A DNA stretch of 64,000 nucleotides from Streptomyces bacillaris (lineage in GTDB: Bacteria; Actinomycetota; Actinomycetes; Streptomycetales; Streptomycetaceae): the NCBI RefSeq assembly GCF_003268675.1, contig NZ_CP029378.1, forward strand, positions 3,534,001-3,598,000, written 5' to 3'. A program made the position numbers and the translations under genes. The notes under the pieces are model-generated. The model saw only the letters and a program-made list of their open reading frames with translations. It was not told where the DNA came from and ran no database searches. Positions 18,250 to 27,177 of this stretch are shown one piece after another. Each line of letters begins with the position of its first letter. The stretch's first letter is position 1.

Positions 18250-18498
18250 ATGGGCGAGTCTCTGAAGACCTTCGTGGGCGGCACCGAGGTCGAGGTGCCC
18301 AACAGCATCCCGGACATCCGGGCCGCGCTGCCCGAGGAGAGACGCGAGGAGTTCGACCTCGCCATCAACGAGGCCGGGGTCCACGAGATCCAGGCGGTCA
18401 TGCGGCACTGGATGCTGGAGGCCGTGCCCGACCCCGAGGCCGAGCGGATCCTGGACCGGCTGGCGCAGGACGAGGCCGAGAGGCGGAGCGTCGCTTGA
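18250..18498 (+). CDS. Putative antitoxin of a type II-like module (DUF6247-like)
   Basis: 82 aa, ATG at 18250 behind GGGGAGAG. Helical and acidic, with the segment IPDIRAALPEERREEFDLAINEAG, then HEIQAVMRHWMLEAV, and an Asp/Glu-rich C terminus. It resembles Streptomyces DUF6247-type proteins encoded ahead of RelE/ParE-like partners. Its TGA overlaps the TTG start of the next gene, so the two are translated together. The antitoxin role is inferred from size, order and overlap. Confidence 0.6.
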   Translation: MGESLKTFVGGTEVEVPNSIPDIRAALPEERREEFDLAINEAGVHEIQAVMRHWMLEAVPDPEAERILDRLAQDEAERRSVA

Positions 18499-18737
18499 GC
18501 TTCCGCATCTCCTACGCACCGCCCGCCGACGACACCCTGGCCAAGATGCGCGACGGCCACTCCTTCCGTGACGAGATGGCCCGCACCCTGGGCAGGGAGC
18601 CGTACGGGCACGCCTCGTCCGCCGTCAAGAGCGAGCGGGACCGGCGCGAGGCCACCGTCTCCGGGGCCATCGTCCTCTACTACGTCTCGCGGTCCGTGCT
18701 GACCGTCACCGTCGTACGGCTCGTCCCCCTGCCCTGA
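18495..18737 (+). CDS. Putative RelE/ParE-like toxin
   Basis: 80 aa from a TTG at 18495 (TTGA overlap with the upstream gene). It begins with the typical first strand SFRISYAPPADDTLAKM, has a basic helix (SSAVKSERDRREATV) and ends in paired hydrophobic strands (GAIVLYYVSRSVLTVTVVRLVPLP), matching the compact RelE/ParE fold. Such toxins cleave mRNA on the ribosome or poison gyrase. Which applies cannot be read. It ends inside a terminator hairpin. Confidence 0.6.
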   Translation: MSFRISYAPPADDTLAKMRDGHSFRDEMARTLGREPYGHASSAVKSERDRREATVSGAIVLYYVSRSVLTVTVVRLVPLP

Positions 18738-18760
18738 CACCGAAGTGCCGGGGCAGGGGG
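18725..18760. terminator. Terminator between toxin-like gene and lipoprotein gene
   Basis: 10-bp perfect arms (18725-18734 and 18751-18760) overlap the stop codon of the plus-strand gene and face the end of the minus-strand gene. Confidence 0.65.
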
Positions 18761-18783
18761 CGTACGCCGGAGCGTCGGGCGGG

Positions 18784-19602
18784 TCAGCCGAGCTTCTTCG
18801 CCTGCGCCGCCACGACCTCCGTCGGCAGGGTGAACTTCGCGCCGCCGTCCGCACCCGCCGTGAGGTTGAAGGAGAAGAACGTCGCCACGGTGCCCGCCTT
18901 GCGGAGCGCCACCAGCTTGTACGCGGACTTCGCCCCGTCCTGCTCCTGGACGACCGTCCAGGCCGCCGCCTCGTCGCCGCCGGTGATCTTCTCCTCGGTG
19001 ACCGAGACGATCTTCTGCTGGTCGCCCGCGATCGTGACGTTGAAGCCGCCCGCGCACTCCGCCGCGGCCTTCTTCACGGCGGCGAACGCGTCCGGGCCCG
19101 CCGCCCCGTCGTACGTGTTCAGCGCGACGAGGGTGGACGTCAGGTCGAAGGCCGCCTTCATGGCTTCCTCGACCTCGCCCTCCGACATGTCCTCGACCGA
19201 CTTCTTGGCGCCCTTCGTCGGCTCGGCGACCACCTTGCGCTTGGCGGAGGCCTTCGAACCGTCCGCCGCCACACCGAACATGGCGTGGACGACCGGCAGG
19301 CAGGCTTCCTTGTCGGTCTTCAGGCCGTCCGCCGGAACCTCGTCGTCCGGGCCCGCCTTGGTGACCTTGTGGCCCTCGACGTCACCCTGCTCGAGCGACG
19401 CGGTCTCCAGCTCTGCGGCGCTGAGCGCCTTGGCGTCGGCCCCGGCCTTCGGGGCCTGGCTGCTCGTGTCGGCGGCACCGGCCTTGTCGCTCTTCCCGTT
19501 CCCCGCGTCGGCGTCGGACGAGCCGCCGCAGGCCGTGACGAGCAGGGTCAGGGACACCGCGCAGGCGGCGAGGGCGGTACGGCGTACGGCAGTGGCGCGC
19601 AT
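18784..19602 (-). CDS. Putative secreted lipoprotein
   Basis: 272 aa from the ATG at 19602, selected because GGAGAG precedes it and it begins directly with a signal peptide (MRATAVRRTALAACAVSLTLL). The lipobox is LLVTACGG, Cys at about residue 25. A Ser/Ala/Asp/Lys-rich linker follows to about residue 60. The globular part has TKAGPDDEVPADGLKTDKEACLP, a central helical segment and beta strands near the end. Several other actinobacterial lipoproteins have this layout, but I do not recognise a family. Confidence 0.7.
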   Translation of the reverse strand: MRATAVRRTALAACAVSLTLLVTACGGSSDADAGNGKSDKAGAADTSSQAPKAGADAKALSAAELETASLEQGDVEGHKVTKAGPDDEVPADGLKTDKEACLPVVHAMFGVAADGSKASAKRKVVAEPTKGAKKSVEDMSEGEVEEAMKAAFDLTSTLVALNTYDGAAGPDAFAAVKKAAAECAGGFNVTIAGDQQKIVSVTEEKITGGDEAAAWTVVQEQDGAKSAYKLVALRKAGTVATFFSFNLTAGADGGAKFTLPTEVVAAQAKKLG

Positions 19603-19818
19603 GGATCTTCTCTCCGGTTCGGGGAGCGACCGCCCCTCCCCCGCGCGGCACTTCGAGGCCGTCTGGGACGGGCCGTCGCAGTGATCCACACCTTACGGTC
19701 GAACCTCTGAGCGAGGATCCGCCGAGCGACCCCCTCCGCCGATCGTGATTCGGCTGTGATCATCCTGTGAACGCACTGTGCGGAGCCGCCGTACAACCCC
19801 CGCCGCCCGCGCCCCGGC

Positions 19819-20328
19819 TCAGCCGGACGAGCGCTCGATCAGGTGGCTGAACGCGTCGAGGTTCCGTGTCGACTCCCCGCGCGAGACCCGCCAGGCGTAC
19901 TCCTTGCGGATCGAACTCGCGAAGCCCAGCTCCAGGAGCGTGTTGAACGAGTCGTCGGCCGCCTCCAGCACCGTACCGAGCAGCCGGTCCAGCTCCTCGG
20001 GTGTGACCACGGAGAGCGGCAGCTTGCCCGCCAGATAGATGTCACCGAGCGAGTCGATCGCGTAACTCACCCCGAAGAGGCGGAGGTTGCGCTCCAGGAG
20101 CCAGCGGTGCACCTCGGCGTCGTTCTCGTCCGGGTGGCGGACCACGAAGGCGTTGAGGGAGAGGGAGTGCTTGCCGACGACGAGCGAGCAGGTCGTCGAC
20201 AGCTTGCGGGTACCGGGCAGCGTCACCACGTAGTTGCCGGGTGCGGGGCTCTCCCAGGTGAGCCCGGCGTCGTTCAGCGTCGCCTCGATGACCTGGGCCG
20301 CTGCGGTTTCCTCGGGTACGTCAGCCAT
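19819..20328 (-). CDS. YbjN domain-containing protein
   Basis: 169 aa, ATG at 20328. It has the YbjN (T3SS chaperone-like) fold: an N-terminal helix (VIEATLNDAGLTWE), paired beta strands (NYVVTLPGTRKLSTTCSLVVG and LSLNAFVVRHPDENDAEVHRWLLERN) and a long C-terminal helix containing LGTVLEAADDSFNTLLELGF. The biochemical role is unknown. It is encoded just downstream of mshA, as in other Streptomyces. Confidence 0.85.
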   Translation of the reverse strand: MADVPEETAAAQVIEATLNDAGLTWESPAPGNYVVTLPGTRKLSTTCSLVVGKHSLSLNAFVVRHPDENDAEVHRWLLERNLRLFGVSYAIDSLGDIYLAGKLPLSVVTPEELDRLLGTVLEAADDSFNTLLELGFASSIRKEYAWRVSRGESTRNLDAFSHLIERSSG

Positions 20329-20394
20329 GCGGCGAGCGTACGTCAGGGCCGGGGCCGACGGGCGTACGGGAGGGCCGGGGCGTGCGGGAAGGCC

Positions 20395-21747
20395 TCAGCC
20401 GTGATGGGTACGCGCCCGGCGGCGGTGGTCGGCCAGGGCCGCCGTGTAGACGTCCGCCGTCGCGGAGGCCGCCGTGTCCCAGCCGAAGGACTGGGCGTGC
20501 GCCGCGGCGGCGGCCCCCATCCGCTCGACCAGCTCCGGCGCGTCCGCGAACCGCTCCAGCGCGCGGGCGTACGCCTCCGGCTCGTGCCCGGGTATGAGGA
20601 AGCCGCTGACCCCGTCCCGTACCGCCACCGGCAGCCCGCCCACCGCCGCCGCGACCACCGGCGTACCGGCCGCCTGCGCCTCGATGGCCACCAGGCCGAA
20701 GGACTCGCTGTACGACGGCATGACCAGCACCGACGCGGCGCGGAACCAGTCCGCCAGCCGGTCCTGGCCCACCGGCGGGTGGAACCGTACGACATCCGCG
20801 ATACCGAGCCGGGCCGCCAGCTTCTGGAGCCCCTCGGGCTTGGCCAGCCCGCTGCCGCTCGGGCCGCCGACCACCGGCACCACGATCCGGGAGCGCAGGG
20901 ACGGGTCCCGCTCCAGCAGCACCGCCACCGCGCGCAGCAGCACGTCCGGGGCCTTCAGCGGCTGGATGCGGCCCGCGAAGAGCGGGATTAGCGCGTCCTG
21001 CGGCAGGCCCAGGCGGGCCCGCGCGGCGGCGCGGCCGTCGGCGGGGCGGAAGCGGTCCAGGTTGACGCCCGGGTGCACGACGGCGACGGAGGAGGGGTCG
21101 GCGTCGTAGAAGCGGACGAGTTCGTCGGCCTCCTCGGCGGTGTTGGCGATCAGCCGGTCGGAGGCGTTCACGATCTGGGTCTCACCGATGACGCGGGCGG
21201 CCGGCTCGGGGGTGTCGCCCGCGGCGAGCGCGGCGTTCTTGACCTTGGCCATGGTGTGCATGGCGTGCACGAGCGGGACGCCCCAGCGCTGGGCGGCGAG
21301 CCAGCCGACCTGGCCGGAGAGCCAGTAATGGGAGTGGACGAGGTCGTAGTAGCCGGGGCGCTGGCCGGCCCACGCCTGCATCACGCCGTGCGTGAAGGCG
21401 CAGAGCTGAGCGGGCAGGTCCTCCTTGGCGAGCCCCTCGTACGGCCCGGCGTCGACGTGCCGGACCAGGACCCCGGGGGCCAGCTCGACGGCGGGGGGCA
21501 GCGAGCCGGTGGTGGCCCGGGTGAAGACCTCGACCTCGATGTTGATCGCGGCCAGGCGCTTGGCCAGCTCGACGATGTAGACGTTCATCCCGCCCGCGTC
21601 GCCCGTGCCGGGCTGGTGGAGCGGGGAGGTGTGGACGGAGAGCATGGCGATCCGGCGCGGCTTGCGGGAGGACCCGGGGAAGCCGCCGGGGAACCGCAGA
21701 CGGGGGCCGGTCCGGGTGGAACCGAGCCGGGAGACGTACTGGCTCAC
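20395..21747 (-). CDS. mshA: D-inositol-3-phosphate glycosyltransferase MshA
   Basis: 450 aa. The GTG at 21747 is preferred because GAGGAGG lies 9 nt upstream; an in-frame GTG at 21765 overlaps that box. It is a GT-B, GT4-family enzyme transferring GlcNAc from UDP-GlcNAc to inositol-3-phosphate, the first step of mycothiol synthesis. Visible hallmarks are the N-terminal [18 protein letters not shown] loop, the acceptor-domain [11 protein letters not shown], the donor-domain [12 protein letters not shown] and the EX7E-type region [22 protein letters not shown]. Confidence 0.94.
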   Translation of the reverse strand: MSQYVSRLGSTRTGPRLRFPGGFPGSSRKPRRIAMLSVHTSPLHQPGTGDAGGMNVYIVELAKRLAAINIEVEVFTRATTGSLPPAVELAPGVLVRHVDAGPYEGLAKEDLPAQLCAFTHGVMQAWAGQRPGYYDLVHSHYWLSGQVGWLAAQRWGVPLVHAMHTMAKVKNAALAAGDTPEPAARVIGETQIVNASDRLIANTAEEADELVRFYDADPSSVAVVHPGVNLDRFRPADGRAAARARLGLPQDALIPLFAGRIQPLKAPDVLLRAVAVLLERDPSLRSRIVVPVVGGPSGSGLAKPEGLQKLAARLGIADVVRFHPPVGQDRLADWFRAASVLVMPSYSESFGLVAIEAQAAGTPVVAAAVGGLPVAVRDGVSGFLIPGHEPEAYARALERFADAPELVERMGAAAAAHAQSFGWDTAASATADVYTAALADHRRRARTHHG

Positions 21748-22013
21748 GTCGTCGGTCCTCCTCACTCAGGGCATGCCACGAAGGGGCGCGGGGCCCTTCC
21801 GAAGGGCGAGAACAGTGGAATCCGCCCTTTCATTTCCGCTTTGCCAAATCATTACGGAGGCGGGAGACGGCGGCACCCCCGGCTGCACCCGGCCGCGCGC
21901 AGCCCGGCACCACCTTGGCGCAGCCGCCCGGGCCACAGCCGGGCAGCTCCCGGGAAGCGTCCGCCCGACGGCCGTCCGGGTACCCGCCCCTCCCCGTCGC
22001 ATACGCTCACCGC

Positions 22014-22808
22014 ATGCGCCAGCGCCCCATCGGCACCGCCACCCGCGGGACCACCAACCCGAACCGGCTGCGCCGCATGGACCGCTGGATCGCCGCCGTG
22101 CACGGCCCCGCCCTGCGCCGCGCCGACGCCCCCGTGGCCGTCGACCTCGGGTACGGGGCCGCGCCCTGGACCGCCGTCGAGCTGCTGGCCCGGCTCCGTA
22201 CCGCCGAGCCCCGCACCGCCGTGGCGGGCATCGAGATCGACCCGGAGCGGGTCGCCGCGGCGCAGCCGTACGAGCGCGAGGGGCTCACCTTCGTCCACGG
22301 CGGCTTCGAGATCCCGCTGCCGGTGCGGCCCACGCTCATCCGGGCGGCGAACGTGCTGCGCCAGTACGACGAGGACCAGGTGGCGGAGGTCTGGGCGCGG
22401 CTGTGCTCCCGGCTGGCCCCCGGCGGGCTCCTGGTGGAGGGGACCTGCGACGAGATCGGGCGGCGGCATGTGTGGGTGGCGCTGGGGCCGGAGGGGCCGC
22501 GCACGGTCACCTTCGCGACCCGGCTCGGTTCGCTGGAGCGCCCCTCCGACCTCGCGGAGCGGCTGCCGAAGGCGCTGATCCACCGCAATGTGTCGGGCGA
22601 GCCGGTCCACGCGTTCCTGCGCGACTTCGACCGGGCCTGGGCGGCGGCCTCCCCGTACGCCTCGCTCGGCGCCCGGCAGCGCTGGATCGCGGCGGTGCGG
22701 ACGCTGGCGGCCGACTGGCCGGTGGTGGACGGCGTACGGCGGTGGCGCCAGGGAGAGGTGACCGTCGGCTGGGACGCGCTGCGGCCGGACGATCACCCGA
22801 GTGGGTGA
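22014..22808 (+). CDS. Class I SAM-dependent methyltransferase
   Basis: 264 aa. The ATG at 22014 is chosen because upstream in-frame codons are Pro-rich and unlike protein. The SAM-binding motif I is AVDLGYGAAPWTAVELL, followed by the acidic motif AGIEIDPERVAAA. Motif post-I is RAANVLRQYDEDQV and a beta-strand LAPGGLLVEGTCDE follows. The substrate is unknown. It is divergent from mshA. Confidence 0.8.
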   Translation: MRQRPIGTATRGTTNPNRLRRMDRWIAAVHGPALRRADAPVAVDLGYGAAPWTAVELLARLRTAEPRTAVAGIEIDPERVAAAQPYEREGLTFVHGGFEIPLPVRPTLIRAANVLRQYDEDQVAEVWARLCSRLAPGGLLVEGTCDEIGRRHVWVALGPEGPRTVTFATRLGSLERPSDLAERLPKALIHRNVSGEPVHAFLRDFDRAWAAASPYASLGARQRWIAAVRTLAADWPVVDGVRRWRQGEVTVGWDALRPDDHPSG

Positions 22809-23056
22809 AAGTATGCTCTTTCGGGGAACGGCGTCGGCGTGTCGTTCGTCCTGGGAGTGGGGGTCAGGGGTGAGGGGGCGGAGGTACTGCCTCTGTTGCT
22901 TTACGGGGCCGCATGGCACCATCGCGATGTCACCTGAACGTTACTGACGGTAAGTCAGATGCTCGTTATCCGACTTCTGTTGCTTTTGTCTGGTTTTGCC
23001 TTGCCTGAATCCACCGATCCGGACCAGCTCATGGATTCAGCACGGAGGGGGAGTTC

Positions 23057-24154
23057 GTGAATCGACGCCACTGCGCCGCCGCAGCCATCACGCTGGTCTG
23101 TGCGCTGGGTCTGCTGACCCTTCCGGCCCAGGCGGTGGCCGCGCCGACACCGGACTCGTCGCCGTCCCCGGCCGCTTCGGCCCCCGCCGCTCCTTCCGGC
23201 CCGGCGTCCTCCGAGAGGGACCTGGAGAAGATCCGCCAGGAGATCGAGACGCTCTACCGGAAGGCCGGGGCCGCGACGGACGCGTACAACCTCGCGGAGG
23301 AGCAGGCGAAGAAGCAGTCTGGCGAGATCGTGAAGCTGGCCAAGGCGATCGTCGACGGGCAGGCCAAGATAGCCGAGCTGAAGGACCGCGCCGGCGCCCA
23401 GGCGCGCGAGCAGTACCGCAACGGCGGCCTGCCGCCCGGCGCCCAGCTGGTCCTCAGCGACGACCCGCAGCTCTTCCTGGACGGGATCAACAAGGTCCGC
23501 ACCAGCCAGCAGGCGAACAAGACGGTCCTGGCCCAGCTGACCCGCACCCAGGAGGACCTGGAGACGTACACCCAGGACGCCAGCAGCAACTGGCAGAAGC
23601 TGGAGTCGAACCGGGTCAGGCAGGCCGAGGCCAAGAAGAAGATCAACGCCCAGATAGCCGCGGCCGAGAAGCTCGAATCGCAGCTGGAGAAGAAGGAGCG
23701 CGACCGGCTCCGCCAGCTGGAGCGGGAAGCCGCGAACCGGGCCCAGTCCGCCTGGCTCGCCACCCGCCCGGCGCCGAGCGTCGGTGTCAGCGGCGAGGCG
23801 ACCGCGGCCGGGCGGGCGGCGGTCGCCTTCGCGAGCGCCCAGATAGGCAAGCCGTACGTCTGGGGGGCCACGGGCCCGGGCTCGTACGACTGCTCGGGGC
23901 TGACCTCGCAGGCCTGGGCGGCGGCGGGCCGGCCGATCCCGCGCACCTCGCAGGAGCAGTGGCGGCTGCTCCCCCGCATCGACATCAGGGACATGCGCCC
24001 CGGCGACCTGATCATCTACCACGCCGACGCCAGCCATGTCGGGATGTACGTCGGCGACGGCGCGATCGTCCACTCCCCGCGCCCCGGCCGTCACGTCACG
24101 CTGGCGGGCGCGGGCTCGATGAAGATCCTCGGCGTGGTCCGGCCGGACAAATAG
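23057..24154 (+). CDS. Secreted C40 family peptidase (NlpC/P60) with coiled coil
   Basis: 365 aa from a GTG at 23057 behind GGAGGGGGAG. A Sec signal peptide ends near TLPAQAVAA, followed by a Pro/Ser/Ala linker. A long charged coiled coil (about residues 55-240) of the RipA/CwlO type follows, and a C-terminal NlpC/P60 domain with catalytic Cys (YDCSGLTSQAW), His (ASHVGMYVGDG) and a third polar residue (IVHSPRPG). Such enzymes cleave peptidoglycan stem peptides, and the coiled coil normally restrains or localises activity. The 248-nt upstream region probably holds its promoter; no riboswitch could be confirmed there. Confidence 0.9.
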   Translation: MNRRHCAAAAITLVCALGLLTLPAQAVAAPTPDSSPSPAASAPAAPSGPASSERDLEKIRQEIETLYRKAGAATDAYNLAEEQAKKQSGEIVKLAKAIVDGQAKIAELKDRAGAQAREQYRNGGLPPGAQLVLSDDPQLFLDGINKVRTSQQANKTVLAQLTRTQEDLETYTQDASSNWQKLESNRVRQAEAKKKINAQIAAAEKLESQLEKKERDRLRQLEREAANRAQSAWLATRPAPSVGVSGEATAAGRAAVAFASAQIGKPYVWGATGPGSYDCSGLTSQAWAAAGRPIPRTSQEQWRLLPRIDIRDMRPGDLIIYHADASHVGMYVGDGAIVHSPRPGRHVTLAGAGSMKILGVVRPDK

Positions 24155-24526
24155 GTCCGCTCTCCCCCAAGTGGGGCTTCCGCCCCTCCCGGGCGGGCGC
24201 GGGTGTCCCGGCCCGGGCTTCCGTGAGCGCCCCGGGTGTACGTAGGCGCCCGGCGTACGCGCACGCTCCCGGCGTACGTGAGCGGCGCCACCCTCACCGT
24301 CCCGACGCGGGCGGGCGCGGGTGATGTTTGTCATGGCCTCCACCCCGCCCCCGGCGCGCCCCATCTCTCCGGATCCGTGCCGTGAAGCGGCTTATGACGG
24401 CGCATATGACAGGGGCCGATCCCCGTGCGCCATTCCGTTCCCCCGCCGCAGACCGCTATCGTCCCCGACTGGCGTTCGCCGATCGGCGTACCGCCGTGCC
24501 CTCGGGGGAGGGGAGGACCCGAACCG
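24155..24526. other. 372-nt intergenic region
   Basis: It lies between the NlpC/P60 gene and the SpoIIE-type phosphatase gene. It contains GC-rich imperfect hairpins near 24165-24260 that could terminate the first transcript, and a purine-rich ribosome-binding stretch (GGGGAGGGGAGGA) before 24527. No gene was seen. Confidence 0.5.
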
Positions 24527-25942
24527 ATGCCCGTGCCCGCACCCGTACCGCCGCAACGTGACGTTCCCGCCGCGGAGACCGGCCCTGCCGCCGGTCACAC
24601 GGCCGACCTCACCGTGCTGGTGATCGAGGACGACCCGGCGAGCGGCATCACGGGCCCCGAGCTCTCGGCGGCGGCCGGCACCCGGGTCCGTATCCGTACC
24701 GCCCGCAACCTCACCGAGGCCGGACGGCTGCTCACGGACGACGTCGACTGCATCCTGCTGGACCTCGCCCTCCCCGTACCGACCGCAGGCACGGCCACCG
24801 GCACCGGCGCCCCCTCCCCGTCCGGCCGCGGCGGGGACCACCGCCCGGAGCCCGCCCCGCACCGGGCCGAGGAGCTGGCGGTGCTGACCCACGTCCTGCG
24901 GATCGCCCCGCTCCACGCCGTCCTCGTGCTCACCGCGCAGGACGACACGGAGCTGGCGGCCGAGGCGGTACGGGTCGGGGCGCAGGACTACCTCTTCCGG
25001 GGGGAGCTGGACGCGCGCGTGCTGAGCCGGGCGATCCGGTACGCCGTCGAGCGGAAGCGGGCCGACATCGCCCAGCACCAGCTGACGGAGTCCGGGCTGC
25101 GCGCCCAGGAGAACGCCCGGCTGGAGCGCGGCCTCCTGCCGACCCCGCTCCTGGAGGGCTCCGACCTGAGCTTCGCCGCCCGCTACCGGCCCGGCCGCAG
25201 CCGCGCCCTGCTCGGCGGCGACTTCTACGACACCGTGCGCACCCCGGACGGCACGGTCCACGCGATGATCGGTGACGTCTGCGGGCACGGCCCGGACGAG
25301 GCGGCGCTCGGCGTCGAGCTGCGGATCGCCTGGCGGGCGCTGACGCTGGCCGGGCTCTGCGGGGACCGGCTGCTCTCCACGCTCCAGCAGGTGCTGGAGC
25401 ACGAGCGGCAGAGCGAGGAGGTCTTCGCGACGCTCTGCACGGTCGACATCGCCCCCGACGGCCGCCGCGCCGGACTCTGCCTGGCCGGTCACCCCGCACC
25501 CCTGCTGGCCCGCCACGGCCGACCGGCGAGGCTGCTCCCGTACGAGGACGGCGGCCCGGCGCTCGGTCTGCTGCCGCACGCACGGTGGCCGCGCCGCCAG
25601 GTGGAGCTGGGCGGGGAGTGGAGCCTGATGATGTACACGGACGGGCTGATCGAGGGCCGCGTCGGGGCGGGCAGCAGTCAGCGGCTCGGCCAGGACGGCA
25701 TGGTCGCGATGGTCAACAGCCGGCTGGAGCAGGGGCTCGCGGGCGAGGAGCTGCTGGAGGCAGCGGTCACCGAGGTGCGGGAGCTGAACGGCGGCGAGCT
25801 GACGGACGACGTGGCGGTGCTGCTGCTGGGGCGCGACCCGGAGCGGATACGCCGACGGGGCCGGAGCGCCCCGCGCCCCGGCCCCGCCTCGACCGCTTCC
25901 GCCGCTCCCGCCTCCGCGAGCGCTCAGCGCCCGCCGTTGTAG
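24527..25942 (+). CDS. PP2C-type (SpoIIE/RsbU) phosphatase with N-terminal receiver domain
   Basis: 471 aa, ATG at 24527 with a strong purine-rich box. The receiver domain (residues 28-175) keeps the acidic pocket (Glu34, Asp35, Asp36), phospho-acceptor Asp79 and Thr136. The usual conserved Lys is Arg158, and a Pro/Gly-rich loop of about 30 residues is inserted after Asp79. A helical linker leads to the PP2C domain with metal-binding GGDFYD, GDVCGHGPDEA, TDGLIEGR and LTDDVAVLLL. Such proteins dephosphorylate anti-anti-sigma factors. No partner gene is adjacent. The 3' end overlaps the convergent DUF2516 gene by 19 bp. Confidence 0.88.
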   Translation: MPVPAPVPPQRDVPAAETGPAAGHTADLTVLVIEDDPASGITGPELSAAAGTRVRIRTARNLTEAGRLLTDDVDCILLDLALPVPTAGTATGTGAPSPSGRGGDHRPEPAPHRAEELAVLTHVLRIAPLHAVLVLTAQDDTELAAEAVRVGAQDYLFRGELDARVLSRAIRYAVERKRADIAQHQLTESGLRAQENARLERGLLPTPLLEGSDLSFAARYRPGRSRALLGGDFYDTVRTPDGTVHAMIGDVCGHGPDEAALGVELRIAWRALTLAGLCGDRLLSTLQQVLEHERQSEEVFATLCTVDIAPDGRRAGLCLAGHPAPLLARHGRPARLLPYEDGGPALGLLPHARWPRRQVELGGEWSLMMYTDGLIEGRVGAGSSQRLGQDGMVAMVNSRLEQGLAGEELLEAAVTEVRELNGGELTDDVAVLLLGRDPERIRRRGRSAPRPGPASTASAAPASASAQRPPL

Positions 25943-26259
25943 GGACCGTAGGGCCCGTCACTGCTGGAGCCGCCCCGCCGGCCGCCACCGCCCGAGACCT
26001 CCTTGAGCGCGGGCCGCACGTCGACCATGAACACGATCGACGCGACGACACCCGCGAGCTGGAGGAAGAGGAAGGGGACGAACAGGTTCACGGCGACGGC
26101 GACGCCGAGAATGATCAGCCAGAAGGACTTCTTCTTCTTGTCGGCGGCACGGTAGGCGTCCTCCCGGGCGGTCGCCGCGAAGACGAAGGCGACCACGGCC
26201 AGCACGAGCATCGCCAGATAGAGCAGCTGGAGGAGTGTGCCGAATCCTGAGAGCAACAT
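25924..26259 (-). CDS. DUF2516 family membrane protein
   Basis: 111 aa, ATG at 26259. Two membrane helices are visible (LLQLLYLAMLVLAVVAFVFAA and SFWLIILGVAVAVNLFVPFLF), separated by a basic loop (DAYRAADKKKK) as in DUF2516. A Gly/Ser/Tyr tail ends GPYGPYNGGR. Its order with an HbhA-like gene and an XRE regulator matches what I recall of M. tuberculosis Rv0474-Rv0476. The function is unknown. Confidence 0.85.
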   Translation of the reverse strand: MLLSGFGTLLQLLYLAMLVLAVVAFVFAATAREDAYRAADKKKKSFWLIILGVAVAVNLFVPFLFLQLAGVVASIVFMVDVRPALKEVSGGGGRRGGSSSDGPYGPYNGGR

Positions 26260-26349
26260 GGTGTGTACCGCCTAGTGAGTGGATGAGCGCCCTGCGGCCG
26301 AGAGGGCCAAGGTACCGGGACAACGAACCGGCCACCGGTAAAGGTGCCC

Positions 26350-26385
26350 GTCCCGCACCCGGGTCACGCTTCGTGGGTGCGGGAC
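26350..26385 (-). terminator. Hairpin between the HbhA-like gene and the DUF2516 gene
   Basis: 11-bp perfect arms (26350-26360 and 26375-26385) with a 14-nt loop lie 57 nt beyond the HbhA-like stop. There is no T run, so it may be a weak or Rho-assisted terminator. Confidence 0.5.
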
Positions 26386-26441
26386 ATCGGTACGGGACAT
26401 CACGCTCCGTACGTACGGGGCACGGGTCCGGACCGCCGGGG

Positions 26442-27143
26442 TCACTCCCCGGCGGGCGGGGTGGCCTTCTTGGCGGCGGGCTTGCGCGGGGCGGGAGCCT
26501 TCTTGGCGACAGGCTTCGCGGTGGCGGGCTTGGCAGCCACAGGCTTCGCGGCCACGGGCTTGGCGGGCGCCGCCTTGGGCTCGCTCGAAACCGCGGCGGT
26601 CTTGGCCTCGGGCTCAGGAGCGACGGGCGTGGCCTTCGCTTCGGTCTTCGGCGCTGCCTTCGGCTCGCTCTTGGACGCGGGCTTCGGCTCGGCCTCCACG
26701 ACGGCGGCGATCTCGACGATCTCGTCGGCCGTCTCGCCGCGCCAGGTCCGTACGGCCTGCTCGCCGTGGACGGCGACCTTCTCGTACGTCTCCCGGGCCC
26801 GGACCGCGTACTCGGCGGCGATGCCCACACTGCGCAGCGCCAGGTCCTGAGCGCTCTCGCCCAGCTTCTTCAGGTCGGCGGCGTCCAGCGCCCCGAACAC
26901 CTCGGAGACCTTCGCCTGCACGGTGGCCTGCGCCTCCTTGGCCTGCGTGGTCACCTTCTCCTGCACGGCCTTGGGGTCGGTGTTCCGTACGGCCTCGATC
27001 CGCGCGGGCGCCTCGGCCCGCAGCTGCTCGATCAGCGCGGGCACCTTGAGCGCCTGCTGCACGGCGAGGTCGGCCGTACCGGCGGCGAAGTAGAGGGGCG
27101 TGCGGTCGGTGAGGGTCTTGCGCAGGTCATCGGTGATGGCCAT
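26442..27143 (-). CDS. HbhA-like (heparin-binding haemagglutinin) protein
   Basis: 233 aa, ATG at 27143. Residues 1-145 form a long helical/coiled-coil region (MAITDDLRKTLTDRTPLYFAAGTADLAVQQ, then KVTTQAKEAQATVQAKVSEVFGALDAADL). Residues 150-233 are a Lys/Ala/Pro-rich tail with repeated KPVAAK units, like the lysine-rich tail of mycobacterial HBHA. HBHA is a surface adhesin and lipid-droplet/membrane-associated protein in mycobacteria. The role in a soil organism is unknown. It lies directly downstream of the XRE regulator gene. Confidence 0.75.
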   Translation of the reverse strand: MAITDDLRKTLTDRTPLYFAAGTADLAVQQALKVPALIEQLRAEAPARIEAVRNTDPKAVQEKVTTQAKEAQATVQAKVSEVFGALDAADLKKLGESAQDLALRSVGIAAEYAVRARETYEKVAVHGEQAVRTWRGETADEIVEIAAVVEAEPKPASKSEPKAAPKTEAKATPVAPEPEAKTAAVSSEPKAAPAKPVAAKPVAAKPATAKPVAKKAPAPRKPAAKKATPPAGE

Positions 27144-27177
27144 GACTGTGGTCCTCCCGGATCATCAGAACCAGCGG

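Noticed and set aside
22809..23056. Possible c-di-AMP (ydaO-type) riboswitch before the NlpC/P60 gene
   Set aside because: Such riboswitches precede several Streptomyces cell-wall hydrolase genes, but I could not find the conserved core motifs or a convincing pairing here. A covariance-model search would decide; a significant ydaO hit would revive it.
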